Assembly (NCBI GenBank): GCA_900551325.1
Contig: URVM01000006.1
Coordinates: 62,001 to 126,000, forward strand
Source: an uncultured Eubacteriales bacterium
GTDB lineage: Bacteria > Bacillota > Clostridia > Lachnospirales > Cellulosilyticaceae
DNA: 64,000 nucleotides
Direction of reading: 5' to 3'
The position numbers and the translations under genes were made by a program. Under the pieces are notes generated by a model. It was not told where the DNA came from. It did not search any database and saw only the letters and a list, made by a program, of their open reading frames with translations. Within the stretch, counting starts at the first letter, position 1; each line of letters opens with the position of its first letter. Below are positions 43,149-53,328 of this stretch, in pieces.

Positions 43149-43823
43149 ATGAAAAAAACAGTAATAAGGCTATTAATCGTAGTATTTTGTTTGGGAATGG
43201 TTAGTGGTGTCATAGCGGCTACAACAACAAAGAAAATACAGGCTGATTTAAACTATGGCATTACACTAAAATATAATGGGGCAGTTAAAGTATTCAAAGA
43301 TAGTAATGGAAATGTTATGTATCCTATTTCATATAATGGAACAACTTACTTGCCGTTAAGGGGAGTAGCAAGCTTGTTTAATACCCCGATAGAATGGGTA
43401 GAAGAAAAGCAAACGATTCATTTAGGTACCGAGTCAACTAAAGTAATTACACAAAGTATGTTTAGCACAATGGAGGGCTTTACCTATAGTACGGACAAGA
43501 GTAAGTTAGTTATTGGGAAAAAGCAATATGATAGTGGATTAGTTTGTAGTAGAGACAACTCATCTAAGGTATCTAGTTTTACATTAAAATTACCAACTGC
43601 ATATGATACCTTACACTTTAAAATTTTGTGTGATGCACAACAAGTATTTAAGATTTATGATCCTAATAAAGAAGTTATTAAAACTTTTACTTGTAAACCA
43701 GGGGAGCCCCTTGATATAGAAGTAGATATTAAAGGGCTAGAATTTATACAAATGTTATCTAAAGATGAATGGGATAATGATAAAAAGAGTAATATAATCA
43801 TTGCAGATATGAAATTAAAATAA
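43149..43823 (+). CDS. Secreted stalk-domain protein
   Basis: Signal peptide KKTVIRLLIVVFCLGMVSGVIA, then a copper-amine-oxidase-N-like 'stalk' domain (ITLKYNGAVKVF...YNGTTYLPLRGVASLFNTPIEWVEEKQTIHLG) at residues about 35-100, then a beta-rich C-terminal domain that resembles NPCBM-type modules. Such proteins bind cell-wall or extracellular polymers. It has GGAG before ATG and stands alone. Confidence 0.75.
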   Translation: MKKTVIRLLIVVFCLGMVSGVIAATTTKKIQADLNYGITLKYNGAVKVFKDSNGNVMYPISYNGTTYLPLRGVASLFNTPIEWVEEKQTIHLGTESTKVITQSMFSTMEGFTYSTDKSKLVIGKKQYDSGLVCSRDNSSKVSSFTLKLPTAYDTLHFKILCDAQQVFKIYDPNKEVIKTFTCKPGEPLDIEVDIKGLEFIQMLSKDEWDNDKKSNIIIADMKLK

Positions 43824-43876
43824 TGAACTAGAATAGTTTGATAAAAGCTAAAACCCCACAGAAATAGGTGTATGAT

Positions 43877-44111
43877 GTGACCCCAATAAGTTAGACTTTA
43901 TAGCGTAGTATCCTTTTAGGATGCTACGTTATTTCTTTATACTGCTAGAAGGCTTAACCTGTATTCTACCGGGCTCATCCATCCTAGTTTCTCTTTAATT
44001 CTTTTCTCGTTGTAATACTTTATGTATTTTTCAGTGGCTACCTTAAGTTCTTGATAACTGTAATAAATCCTTCCATAATACATTTCCTGTTTCATAATTC
44101 CAAAGAAGTTT
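43877..44111 (-). mobile_element. IS3-family (IS150 group) right-end relic
   Basis: On the minus strand, 43937-44110 encodes the last ~57 residues of an OrfB transposase (FFGIMKQEMYYG, YIKYYNEKRIKEKLGWMSPVEYRL). GTGACCCCAATAAGTTAGAC at about 43877-43896 is the terminal inverted repeat of such elements. The rest of the element is gone. Its inner end joins directly to a chemoreceptor gene fragment at about 44112. Confidence 0.88.
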
Positions 44112-44114
44112 TAT

Positions 44115-44810
44115 GATCGTGCGAAGATAATAACAAATACTATTTATATAACGGTTACGTTAGTTATTATTGGAGCAATAGTAATGGGTATAGGTATATC
44201 TAAAATCTTAAGAAAAAGTATTGTTACACCACTACAAGAAATAGAAAGTGTAGCAGAAGACCTAAGTAAGGGAAGACTTGATATAGAAGTGAATTATACA
44301 GGTGAAGATGAAATAGGTAGTCTAGCTAAAAGTTTAGAATGAACAATAAGAGTTTTAGAAGCGTATATTCGAGATATCACACAGCAGTTAGAATATATGG
44401 CAAGTGCTAATGAAGGAACACAAGTGATGGAAGAAATGGTTATATCTATGGATGATATTAATAATTCTAGTAGAAATATTTTAGAAATTATTAAGATTAT
44501 AGATAATATAGCTAACCAGACGAATTTATTAGCCTTAAATGCAGCTATTGAATCTGCAAGAGCTGGTGAAGCAGGAAAGGGGTTTGCAGTTGTTGCAGCG
44601 GAAATTAGAGAACTCGCTAATAGAAGTACAGGAATTGTAAAAGAGATAGAAAGTATTATACAGATGAGTTTACAAGATGTACAAAAAGGTCAAGCCATAG
44701 CACAAACTACAGCAAAAGCTTTAAAAACCATTGTAGCAGCTGTTGGTGAAGAACTAGCGGCACAAGCAGAAAACTTGAAGCAACTAGTTGAATATTTTCA
44801 ACTAGTGTAG
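44115..44810 (+). pseudogene. Decayed methyl-accepting chemotaxis protein
   Basis: The reading frame gives the second membrane segment, a HAMP domain (SIVTPLQEIESVAEDLSKGRLDIEV...EDEIGSLAKSLE), then an in-frame TGA at 44340-44342, and after that the signalling hairpin tip (NIANQTNLLALNAAIESARAGEAGKGFAVVAAEIRELANRS). The sensor domain is cut off by the IS relic, and parts of both helical arms of the signalling domain are missing (around 44402 and after 44700). It cannot make a working receptor. Confidence 0.9.
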
Positions 44811-44987
44811 TTAAGAGAGGGTAGATAGTTAATAATTTCTGATACTATAGTATTCTAAAAGTATATACTGTGTGACTCCATGAATATACATAATATTGCA
44901 TATAAAGACCTTCTTAATTTAAAATATAAATATAATAATTAAACATGTTATATTTATATTTTAATAAAGAGGTGAAGTATAAAAAAT

Positions 44988-45452
44988 ATGAAGTATATAA
45001 TGTCATGGAGAGACTACTTAAATATAGGTATTAATATTATTGATGAACAACATGTGGAGCTCTTGAAAATAGAGCATAAAATAGAACAGTGTTTAAAGAG
45101 AAGATGCAGAATGGTAGATTCTATTTATTTAATGAATCTGATTGTAGAACTTAGAAATTATGTGACTTATCATTTCTATGAAGAAGAAAAACTTATTGCT
45201 CAAATAAATCCTAGTGAGTTGAAGAGGCATAGGGAAAAACATGAAGAGTTCGTAGAAGTAATAACAGCTATAGATTGTAGTGAGTTGTTAAATTATCCAG
45301 AAAGCGTATTAAGAGAGCTTCAAATAGTCATTCGAGAGTGGTTTTTTAATCACATCATAAAGGAAGACTATGAAGTACTTAATGGAAATGCTATACCGTA
45401 CTCGGTGCATTGGATACAAAATAATAGAAGATATGTTGACCAATATGTTTAA
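44988..45452 (+). CDS. Bacteriohemerythrin
   Basis: The 154-residue four-helix protein has all seven di-iron ligands of hemerythrins: His22, His62, Glu66, His81, His85, His122 and Asp127. Such proteins bind oxygen and protect or signal in anaerobes, often together with chemoreceptors or diguanylate cyclases, relics of which lie on both sides. GAGGTGAAG precedes the ATG. Confidence 0.93.
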   Translation: MKYIMSWRDYLNIGINIIDEQHVELLKIEHKIEQCLKRRCRMVDSIYLMNLIVELRNYVTYHFYEEEKLIAQINPSELKRHREKHEEFVEVITAIDCSELLNYPESVLRELQIVIREWFFNHIIKEDYEVLNGNAIPYSVHWIQNNRRYVDQYV

Positions 45453-45462
45453 TGAAGGTCAT

Positions 45463-45515
45463 AAAAAAAAGACGTGTCATAAAATGGATGAACCATTTTG
45501 TGACACGTCTTTTTT
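45463..45515. terminator. Bidirectional terminator
   Basis: AAAAAAGACGTGTCA-TAAAATGG pairs with CCATTTTG-TGACACGTCTTTTTT. It serves the hemerythrin gene and the convergent M60 gene. Confidence 0.92.
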
Positions 45516-45531
45516 AAAAAGTTAATGAGTT

Positions 45532-48500
45532 TTATTGTACTCTATGAGATTCAACATCTTGAATAAGCCAAGCGAAATAGTCAGCAGCGGCTTCAAGTGC
45601 TACTTCATCATGAGTTGTTACGTCTAAGTAGAGTTTATTGTAGTAATCTCTTAGTTCAGCAAAGTTTGCCCAGTCAGCAGATGCATCATAGTCGCTTTGT
45701 TGCATTTGGTTAGCGACTTCAAGGAGTGGTTTAAAGAGTGCTTTACCTTTACTGATAACTAAGTTATCCATCGCTGTATCTAATACCTCATAAGCTACAT
45801 CAATCTTGTCTTGAGATGGATTTTCTTGTGCAAGTACATCGTTTGCAGCTTGAAGTGCAGCTTGAAGTGTTTTAGTAGATGCAGCTGTATAAAGGTGAAT
45901 GTCTAAAGCCTTTGCGTCGTCAACAAGTGCTTTAAGTGAAGCGTCTGCTGCAACTCTATGAGATTCCATATCTTCAATAAGCCAAGAGAAGTAGTCAGCA
46001 GCCGCTTCAAGAGCTACTTCATCATGAGTTGTTACGTCTAAGTAGAGTTTATTGTAGTAATCTCTTAGTTCAGCAAAGTTTGCCCAGTCAGCAGATGCAT
46101 CATAGTCACTTTGTTGCATTTGGTTAGCGACTTCAAGAAGTGGTTTAAAGAGGGCTTTACCCTTACTTAAAACAAGGTCATTTATTGCAGTATCTAAAGT
46201 TTCACAAGCTAAGTCAATCTCTTCTTGAGATGGATTTTCTTGTGCAATTACATCATTTGCAACTTTAAGTGCATCTTGAAGTACTTTAGTAGATTTTGCT
46301 GTGTAAAGGTGAATTTCTAAGGCATTTGCTTTTTCAATAAGTGTATTTAAAGTTTCTACATCAGTTGTTGCTTTTAAACTATGGAGTTTAGCATCTGCCC
46401 AGTCGGCATGATCCCAGTAATCCCAGTTTTCTGCTGTATCTACGACTAATTTAACTTGACTTGCATCCCTAATATCTACCACTAAGTGTTGTTTTGGTGT
46501 AGTAGGACGCATAATATCTGTTTGTGCTTTAAGCTCACCATCTACAAAAACTTTGAAGATAACACTTGAGTTTTCGCCTGCAACACGTTGGTCCATACCT
46601 ACCCAAGTATCAAAGACATCATAGCCTTCTACGTTATAGACGATTTCTGAATAAGCGTGTGTTCCGATTCCTTTTTTGAAAGTTTCAACAGATTGATTTT
46701 CATCTAGAAGTCGTAAAGGTCTTCCGCTTACAGATTTATCTTTGCTTACAGCGGCACCACCACCTGCTGTTGCAGATTCCCAATTTAAATCAGATAAGTA
46801 TGCACTTTCACTATAAACAAAAATTTGTTTCTCGGCAGTCGTGGTATTGCCATCTTTGTCTGTTACAGAGTAGTTGATCGTGTAGGCACCAGCTTTGTTT
46901 GGATTAAAGCCATTATCATTTACAACAACAGACTCAGTTAAATCACCATCTTCAGCATCTGTTGCTTGAACGAAAGCAGTTAAATCATAGTCGTCACCTA
47001 CTTGAATAGCTTCTGTTTCGCCTACTACTAACTTTGGTTTTGCATCATTTGTTGTAAGGATTGGATTTGAAATGATACCGTGGTCATAAGCATTTCCATT
47101 ACCAGCATCACTAATTTCGATTGTTAATTGTTTTACCCCTTTAACAGGCACATTAACATAGACCATATCATCATAGTAATTGAGTGTTTTTGTAGTCGCT
47201 AAAACTTCTCCATCGCCAATGATTTTGAAGTTGATACTTGACTTATTTTGAGCTTGTATACCTGCATCTACCCCAAGTAAGGCTTCAAATGTCTCATAAT
47301 TTTCATCCGCTAAGTCATATACAACGGAACCATTTGCATGGATACCAAATCCTTTTTGGAATGTCTTTACAACACCATTTACATGACCGCTAATATTAGT
47401 ATTTCTTCTTGGTGTACCATAGCCATTTTTTACAGAAGTCCATGGCGTATCTGATAAATAGTCATAGTTGCTTACAACTTTTACTTTAACTGTTTTTTGA
47501 GTAGTAATCTTTTCATCAGTTACTGAATAAGTAAGTGTATATACACCTGTTTCATTGGTATTGATGTTGTGATCCACTTGAATAGCGTTACTGATATCTT
47601 CACCTTTATAGTTATAGGCATTTACGATACTGCTAGGATCAAATGTTTCTCCAAGTTTTAAAGTAATTTCATCTTGTTGTACTTTGATTGTAGGTGTATA
47701 AGAACTTACTTGTACCGCTTCACCTGGATTTAATTTCTTATCAAAAGGTACTACTTTATAGGTAACAGCGTCTTTATAGTTTACACCTGTATCTACGAAA
47801 CTATTTGTAGAGGTAAAGGCTACTAATTCGTCGTTTCTATAGACTTCATAACCCATTACATCATTTTTAAAGGCGTCATCTACAGTGAAAGATACTTTGA
47901 TATTTTCACCTTGTTTAGCTGTTGATACTTGTAAGTTTGGATTGCTTGTAAAGCCTGCCCCTGTATATTTGGAATAGCTATTATTAGCGTACCAAATTTT
48001 CTTTTCTGGTTTATTGTAAGTTTTTGCAAACTCTTTTGTTGTATTAGACACAGGGAAGCCATGTCTTTCGAAGTATTCTGTTAAGTCTCTTTCTACAGCC
48101 ATAGATGAATAGTAAGCTAATTTATCTAATTTATCATTTTCATCTGTAACTTTAATATCGTTTTCTCTATAGATACGATTTAAGTTTGCCCAGTAGCCTG
48201 GATAAATCATTTCAAGTTGCCAAAATGCAGCTAATTTTTCAAAGTAGCCACCGTTAGCATACACATTGTTGCCGATTGCAATGACATTTTTGTAAACATG
48301 GCTTTCGTAAGGAATTCTATTTTCAGCAGTTTTATTATAGTAATCTGCTGATTTTTGAGGAAGCATGTTATTTGTGATTTCCCCAAGTGTTCTTACGCCG
48401 ATATCCATACGGTGACCGATTTCGTGGTCAATACCCCATCCACCTACAGTCGTTAATAGGTCTACAAGGACATCTTTTTGTACGCCTGTATGGCTACCAG

Positions 48501-50730
48501 CTGCATACATATAACCATAAGGTTGAGCAAGTCTTATATTTTCTCTTGTATACTTGATATCATTCTTTTCATCGCTACCATCTAAACCTTGGTATTTGAA
48601 AAGCATATCAAGATGGTCGTTATACATGCTTATCGTTTTACTTGGTGTAAAGTTGCCTTCTACATAAGCTTTATAAGCAGACGTTGCTGTTGCTGTAATC
48701 ACCACATGGTCAGCTACAATCTCAAAAGTATCAATCATTTCACGTTCCATAACATTTGGATGTTTTGTGGCATCTTCATCTACTCTTTGTTTGTATTCTT
48801 TTAAGAACTCGATAAAGGTAGCTTCATCTGTATACTTATCAAAGAATGGGAACTTTTCTACACCACTCGTAAATCTTAGAGTAGGTGCTTTGCCTTGTTG
48901 TTCTGCTGTATAAGGGTTTACTATGTATATAGGTCCACCTGGCGTTACACTATGGTGATACCAGCCATCATGTTGGGTTACTTCTGGTACTACAATTTCA
49001 TTTTTTCCTGGTTTTAACTGTACAGTTTTACCCCAGTTTGCCCAGCTACCTTCTTGTTGAGAGAAGAAGAGTTGAGGTACTGGTTTGCCTGGCTCAACGT
49101 CTACATAGACAGTAATCGTATCTCCAGCTTTTGCAAGAATACCTGTTGGCTGGTTGTTATTTCCAAGACCAATTTTTAAGTTTTTATTTGCATGAGCTAC
49201 GCGGTCACCTTGTTGTTCTGCGATAACTGTTTTAATCGTTTGAGTTTGTCCAGAGAGTAAGTCTCTCGCTTCTTGGATATTTTGTTTAATTAAATCATAT
49301 AAAGGATGGTCCTTTGCCTTTGCCTCAAAAGCATCTAATTCTTCTTTCGTATCAAAAGCTTCGTTTAATGCGCTCATTGTTCCATCTGTAAAGAGGTTTT
49401 GTGCAGATGTGTAGATTTCATCTGGTTTGTAGAACATGAGTTCATTTAAAGAGGCAGAGTTTTGTGTAGAGCTTTTAAATTTGAATTTAATACGTTTAAA
49501 TTCAGTAGGCTCAAAGCGTACTTCTACTAAGCCTTTAACAGCTTTTTGTGCACCTGTAGCAACAAGTTTATAGGTATCTCCTACACTTGTTCTTGAAGCA
49601 TAAATTTCAAATTCTTGTGCAAAGCCTTTTAAATCACTTTGTCTTGCTCCATAAAGGATACGATCAAGTGTCACTAAGTCGTTAAACTCAACTTCTACTT
49701 CATTTGAAAAAGTCGCATCATTTAATTTACCTGTTTCCCAGTAAGTTGTAATATCTTCGTCTATTGCTTTATTAATATTTTGAGAAGCATAGTGTCTTCC
49801 GTTGTTTGTGATACTTTTTATATTCGTATAAGGTACTCTATAACCGTCGTTGTAAGTTGTATTAAGATAATAGTCTACTGGTGATACAGTCGCCTTAGTA
49901 GGAGAGAGTTCTTTATCTGTCAGAATAGCTTTTGCATTTGCTAAGCCTTCTTCATATAAAGGATAAAGAGGATGTGTAAGGAGTTCATTTTCAAAAGCTA
50001 TTAACTCCTCTAATGTATCAAAATCCTCAGAGAGTTTGTTCATATTAGAATCTGTAAAGAGTCTATCATATTTTTCATTTAGGGCATCTGGCTTATAAAA
50101 TCTAAATTCAGCTGCAAAAGCTCTGTCTTGAACAGCACATCTTACAAATTTAAATTTTAAACGTTTAAACCTAGTTGGGTTAAATTTAAATTCAACAAAA
50201 TCATTTGTCTGTGTAGCTGTACCATAGGCAACCTTTTGGAATGTTTCACCTTCAGCTGTTTCAGATGCATAGATTTCAAATACTTCAGGGAAACCTTTTC
50301 TATTTTCACGTGCTAAAAAGGCAACACGATCTAAAGTCTCTACTTCATTAAAAGTAAATACTACTTCGTTCGTAAAATCTGGACCATTACTTTTGTTTGT
50401 TTCCCAATGTGTTTCAGGTTTACCATCAATCATATAATTCACGTTAGAATCATAGTATGTACCCCCGTTTGTACTGATGTTTATAATACTTGTACTCGGT
50501 AGTCTAAATAATTCACTATACGCTTCATCTACTGCTGTACCCATATGATAAGCTTGAAGCTTAGATACTTTTGCTACGATAGGGGAAGTAGTAGAAGTTG
50601 CTGGCTCAACCATGGATGCTTCAATAGAACTTACTTCATTGGCTAGAACTTCTAACATTGGAGAAGACGAGTTCATTATGAGAGCAGCCACAGTAAGAGC
50701 AGCTATTTTTTTGCTGTTTCTGTAATTCAT
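45532..50730 (-). CDS. Secreted M60-type mucin-degrading metallopeptidase
   Basis: The 1732-residue protein has a signal peptide (about 1-31) and two F5/8 type C (CBM32-like) modules at about 60-215 and 290-445. A gluzincin-type M60/enhancin domain follows, with HEIGHRMDIG at about 768-777 and a downstream Glu in FWQLEMIYPG. Next come an Fn3-like segment, DUF5011-type Ig domains, two NPCBM modules (DTPWTSVKNGYG... and DLNWESATAGGG...) and two C-terminal FIVAR-type helical repeats. M60 enzymes with CBM32 cleave mucin-type glycoproteins. There is no LPxTG anchor. A GGAGG site and a sigma-A promoter precede it. Confidence 0.9.
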   Translation of the reverse strand: MNYRNSKKIAALTVAALIMNSSSPMLEVLANEVSSIEASMVEPATSTTSPIVAKVSKLQAYHMGTAVDEAYSELFRLPSTSIINISTNGGTYYDSNVNYMIDGKPETHWETNKSNGPDFTNEVVFTFNEVETLDRVAFLARENRKGFPEVFEIYASETAEGETFQKVAYGTATQTNDFVEFKFNPTRFKRLKFKFVRCAVQDRAFAAEFRFYKPDALNEKYDRLFTDSNMNKLSEDFDTLEELIAFENELLTHPLYPLYEEGLANAKAILTDKELSPTKATVSPVDYYLNTTYNDGYRVPYTNIKSITNNGRHYASQNINKAIDEDITTYWETGKLNDATFSNEVEVEFNDLVTLDRILYGARQSDLKGFAQEFEIYASRTSVGDTYKLVATGAQKAVKGLVEVRFEPTEFKRIKFKFKSSTQNSASLNELMFYKPDEIYTSAQNLFTDGTMSALNEAFDTKEELDAFEAKAKDHPLYDLIKQNIQEARDLLSGQTQTIKTVIAEQQGDRVAHANKNLKIGLGNNNQPTGILAKAGDTITVYVDVEPGKPVPQLFFSQQEGSWANWGKTVQLKPGKNEIVVPEVTQHDGWYHHSVTPGGPIYIVNPYTAEQQGKAPTLRFTSGVEKFPFFDKYTDEATFIEFLKEYKQRVDEDATKHPNVMEREMIDTFEIVADHVVITATATSAYKAYVEGNFTPSKTISMYNDHLDMLFKYQGLDGSDEKNDIKYTRENIRLAQPYGYMYAAGSHTGVQKDVLVDLLTTVGGWGIDHEIGHRMDIGVRTLGEITNNMLPQKSADYYNKTAENRIPYESHVYKNVIAIGNNVYANGGYFEKLAAFWQLEMIYPGYWANLNRIYRENDIKVTDENDKLDKLAYYSSMAVERDLTEYFERHGFPVSNTTKEFAKTYNKPEKKIWYANNSYSKYTGAGFTSNPNLQVSTAKQGENIKVSFTVDDAFKNDVMGYEVYRNDELVAFTSTNSFVDTGVNYKDAVTYKVVPFDKKLNPGEAVQVSSYTPTIKVQQDEITLKLGETFDPSSIVNAYNYKGEDISNAIQVDHNINTNETGVYTLTYSVTDEKITTQKTVKVKVVSNYDYLSDTPWTSVKNGYGTPRRNTNISGHVNGVVKTFQKGFGIHANGSVVYDLADENYETFEALLGVDAGIQAQNKSSINFKIIGDGEVLATTKTLNYYDDMVYVNVPVKGVKQLTIEISDAGNGNAYDHGIISNPILTTNDAKPKLVVGETEAIQVGDDYDLTAFVQATDAEDGDLTESVVVNDNGFNPNKAGAYTINYSVTDKDGNTTTAEKQIFVYSESAYLSDLNWESATAGGGAAVSKDKSVSGRPLRLLDENQSVETFKKGIGTHAYSEIVYNVEGYDVFDTWVGMDQRVAGENSSVIFKVFVDGELKAQTDIMRPTTPKQHLVVDIRDASQVKLVVDTAENWDYWDHADWADAKLHSLKATTDVETLNTLIEKANALEIHLYTAKSTKVLQDALKVANDVIAQENPSQEEIDLACETLDTAINDLVLSKGKALFKPLLEVANQMQQSDYDASADWANFAELRDYYNKLYLDVTTHDEVALEAAADYFSWLIEDMESHRVAADASLKALVDDAKALDIHLYTAASTKTLQAALQAANDVLAQENPSQDKIDVAYEVLDTAMDNLVISKGKALFKPLLEVANQMQQSDYDASADWANFAELRDYYNKLYLDVTTHDEVALEAAADYFAWLIQDVESHRVQ
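45535..46370 (-). repeat. 414-bp period internal repeat encoding FIVAR-like modules
   Basis: Bases from about 45540 to 45757 recur nearly unchanged from 45954, an offset of 414 bp (138 codons), and flanking parts are similar. At the protein level the block from GKALFKPLLEVANQ to HDEVALEAAADYF is identical in both modules. This points to a recent duplication or to gene conversion. Confidence 0.88.
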
Positions 50731-50784
50731 ATTTAACCTCCTATTTTATATTTTGAAAAATATTAAAGTAAAATGACGTTTAAG

Positions 50785-50813
50785 ATTATAATCTAATGGG
50801 TTAGACAAATCAA
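50785..50813 (-). promoter_or_regulatory. Sigma-A promoter of the M60 gene
   Basis: On the minus strand TTGATT (50813-50808), a 17-bp spacer and a perfect TATAAT (50790-50785), about 55 bases upstream of the start codon. Confidence 0.7.
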
Positions 50814-50840
50814 TATGTATATATAGTTGGAATAAAAAAA

Positions 50841-50869
50841 TTGTCTTGCGTATACTCTACTGGTATAAT
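50841..50869 (+). promoter_or_regulatory. Sigma-A promoter of the GGDEF-EAL gene
   Basis: TTGTCT (50841-50846), 17 bp, TATAAT (50864-50869). It is divergent from the M60 promoter and only about 28 bases away from it. Confidence 0.7.
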
Positions 50870-50916
50870 TGAGGGGTATTTTTGTATCTGTAAGTTTAAA
50901 GTAGAGGTTGTAAATA

Positions 50917-53176
50917 ATGGTAAATATTGAAAGAGTTAATTTAAAATATAAGAAAAATTTAGGTAGATCTTTTTTGATTTTAATGGTAATGCTTATAATA
51001 ATAGGCTGTGTTATATTTATACAATATAAAAATAAGATAGAAGAATACACTAAAAGAAGAAGCTGCCATAACTTTAGAAATTATTTCAGCACAAAATGCT
51101 ACTAATATAAGAATGAATATATCACATAAGCAAAAACTACTACATTTAATAGCAAAAATAATTGAGGAAAGCAAAGAGCTAAGACCTGAAAAGGTTGTAG
51201 AATTATTACGTAGATATAATAACTTTTCTGGTGCTGATGATATAGGTATCATTGATGCAAATGGTATAGCCTATACTGTGCAGGGGGAAAAGTTAGATGT
51301 AAGTGAGTATCAATATTTCACACAGGCAATGAAGGGGCTAGGTGGTTTATCTAAAGATTATATAAGTAAAGACAAAAAGGAAATGTTTATAATTAGTACA
51401 GTTCCAATCTATATCCAAGATAAAGTAGAAATGGTATTGATGGCAACTTATGAACAAAGTCATTTTACTAGGTTAATTGACCAACCATTTTTTGATGGAG
51501 AAGGTAAATGTTTAGTTATGGATTTTGAAGGCAACTTACTAACACAAGAAAATGAACTTCATGAAATGAATAAAGAGTTTATTTGGGAACATATTCAACA
51601 ACATTATTCTCGAGCTAGAGGGAACAGAGTTTATGTATCATGTGATAAAAACTATTTGGAATATGAAGTTAATGGGGAAAAATATTTAGCGTATCATGAA
51701 CCTTTAGGGATTTATGATTGGGTGTTAATATCTTATATGCCCAAAGAAGTTGTTTATACAAATCTAGATATAATAAATACAATGATGTCTAAAATGCTTG
51801 TATTTATAGGGATAGGTACTGGTGTCCTTATTATCGTATTTTTAAAACAATATAAAAGCTATCAAAAAAATATTTTACATAGTGTATGTACAGATGAATT
51901 AACAAACCTTAATAATTATGAGTATTTAAGAAAGTATTTTAAGAAGATAAAGGCTAAAGATAAAGAGGATAAGTTCCTGGTAGTAATGGACATTGATAAA
52001 TTTAAGAGTATTAATATCATGTATAAGACTTGTGTAGGCGATGAATTATTGAAGTATATTGCTTCTATTTATCAAGAACTTTTACCTTATGATAAACTTT
52101 TTAGGTGTGAAGCGGATACCTTTGTTGGAATCATAGAGGGTAGGTTAGAAGAAGATATTGTCAGGAAACTGAGCAAACTTCAAAATAGAATACAAGAGGA
52201 TATTGAACAAAAAAGGATAGTTCCTATAAGTCTTTCTTTTGGGGGATGTTCCTTAGAGGCCTTTGAAGACTTACGTTCTATTTATACTAATGCTTTGATT
52301 TGCAAAAATAAAGCTAAACATAATATTAGCAAAAAAATATATTTCTTTAATCATAATGAGCAAAGGTATTTTATAGAAAATCGCAAAATAGAGGAGAAGT
52401 TTATAGATGCAGTAAAGAATAGTGAATTTGAAGTGTGATATCAGCCTAAATATAATATGAAGACCAAAGAATTATATGGTGCAGAAGCGTTAGTGAGATG
52501 GTGTGAGAAAGATGGGCAATATATTTTACCGTCATATTTTATACCTGTTTTTGAAAAGAGTGGACAGATTGTACAATTAGATAAGGTAGTTATTGGACTA
52601 ACTTTTAAACATATACAGGAAATGAAGCAATTAGGAATTAAAATAAAACCTATTTCTATTAATTTATCAAGGAAACACGAACAACATTCAGAGCTTATTG
52701 ATTATATTAAGGTGTTGATGAAAAACTATAAGATTAATCCAAAGGATGTTTCTTTTGAGATTACAGAAAGTGCATTAATAGAAAATAGTGAGTTTATAAA
52801 TAAAATTATAAATGGCCTACATGGTTTGGGATTTCAAGTGGATATAGATGATTTTGGTGTGGGTACATCTACATTAAATTCACTTTACGCAGCAGAATTT
52901 GATACATTAAAATTAGATAGGTCCTTTATTGATAATATAGGAAAGCCTAAGATGAATAGTATTATTCAAGCGACTATTCAAATGGCACAAGCTTTAAATA
53001 TGAAAATTATTGCTGAAGGCGTGGAAACGGAAGAACAGCTTCAGTTCTTAGTAGAAAAGGGATGTCTGCTGGCTCAAGGCTACTATTTTTCACCACCAGT
53101 ACATTTTGGAGATTACTTAGCTATGAATAGGCTAGGCACTACATTAGAGGAAGATAAATATAAAGTAGAGGACTAA
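50917..53176 (+). pseudogene. Broken membrane GGDEF-EAL c-di-GMP protein
   Basis: The first 45 residues with a membrane segment are in one frame. Near 51046-51060 the frame changes to the one running EEAAITLEIISAQNATNIRMNIS, a dCache-like sensor and second membrane segment. A degenerate GGDEF domain follows, with CVGDELLKYIASIY where GGDEF should be. An in-frame TGA at 52436-52438 then cuts the protein exactly at the start of the EAL domain (YQPKYNMKTKELYGAEALVRW). The EAL part keeps EALVRW, DDFGVGTST, DRSFI and EGVETEEQ and would be an intact phosphodiesterase if re-initiated (ATG 52457). Two lesions indicate a pseudogene. Confidence 0.85.
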
Positions 53177-53245
53177 ATTGAAAGTTGTAGGGGTATTAAG
53201 GATCCTATAAATATGAGGGTCATTTAAACAATAAATATTGAAATT

Positions 53246-53291
53246 AACCCGAGTAAATAGATATTAAAAGTAGTCTATTTACTCGGGTTTG
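53246..53291. terminator. Bidirectional terminator
   Basis: AACCCGAGTAAATAGA pairs perfectly with TCTATTTACTCGGGTT, followed by T residues. It lies between the GGDEF-EAL relic and the convergent sulfatase gene. Confidence 0.9.
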
Positions 53292-53328
53292 ATTTTTATG
53301 TTAAAGTCATACATCTACAAGAAAGTAT

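Noticed and set aside
51046..51060. Programmed frameshift in the GGDEF-EAL gene
   Set aside because: The sequence ACTAAAAGAAG is not a standard slippery heptamer and a nonsense codon further on shows general decay.
52436..52438. UGA recoding (selenocysteine or stop read-through)
   Set aside because: No SECIS-like hairpin is evident after the codon, the position is not a known selenocysteine site, and the gene also has a frameshift near 51050.
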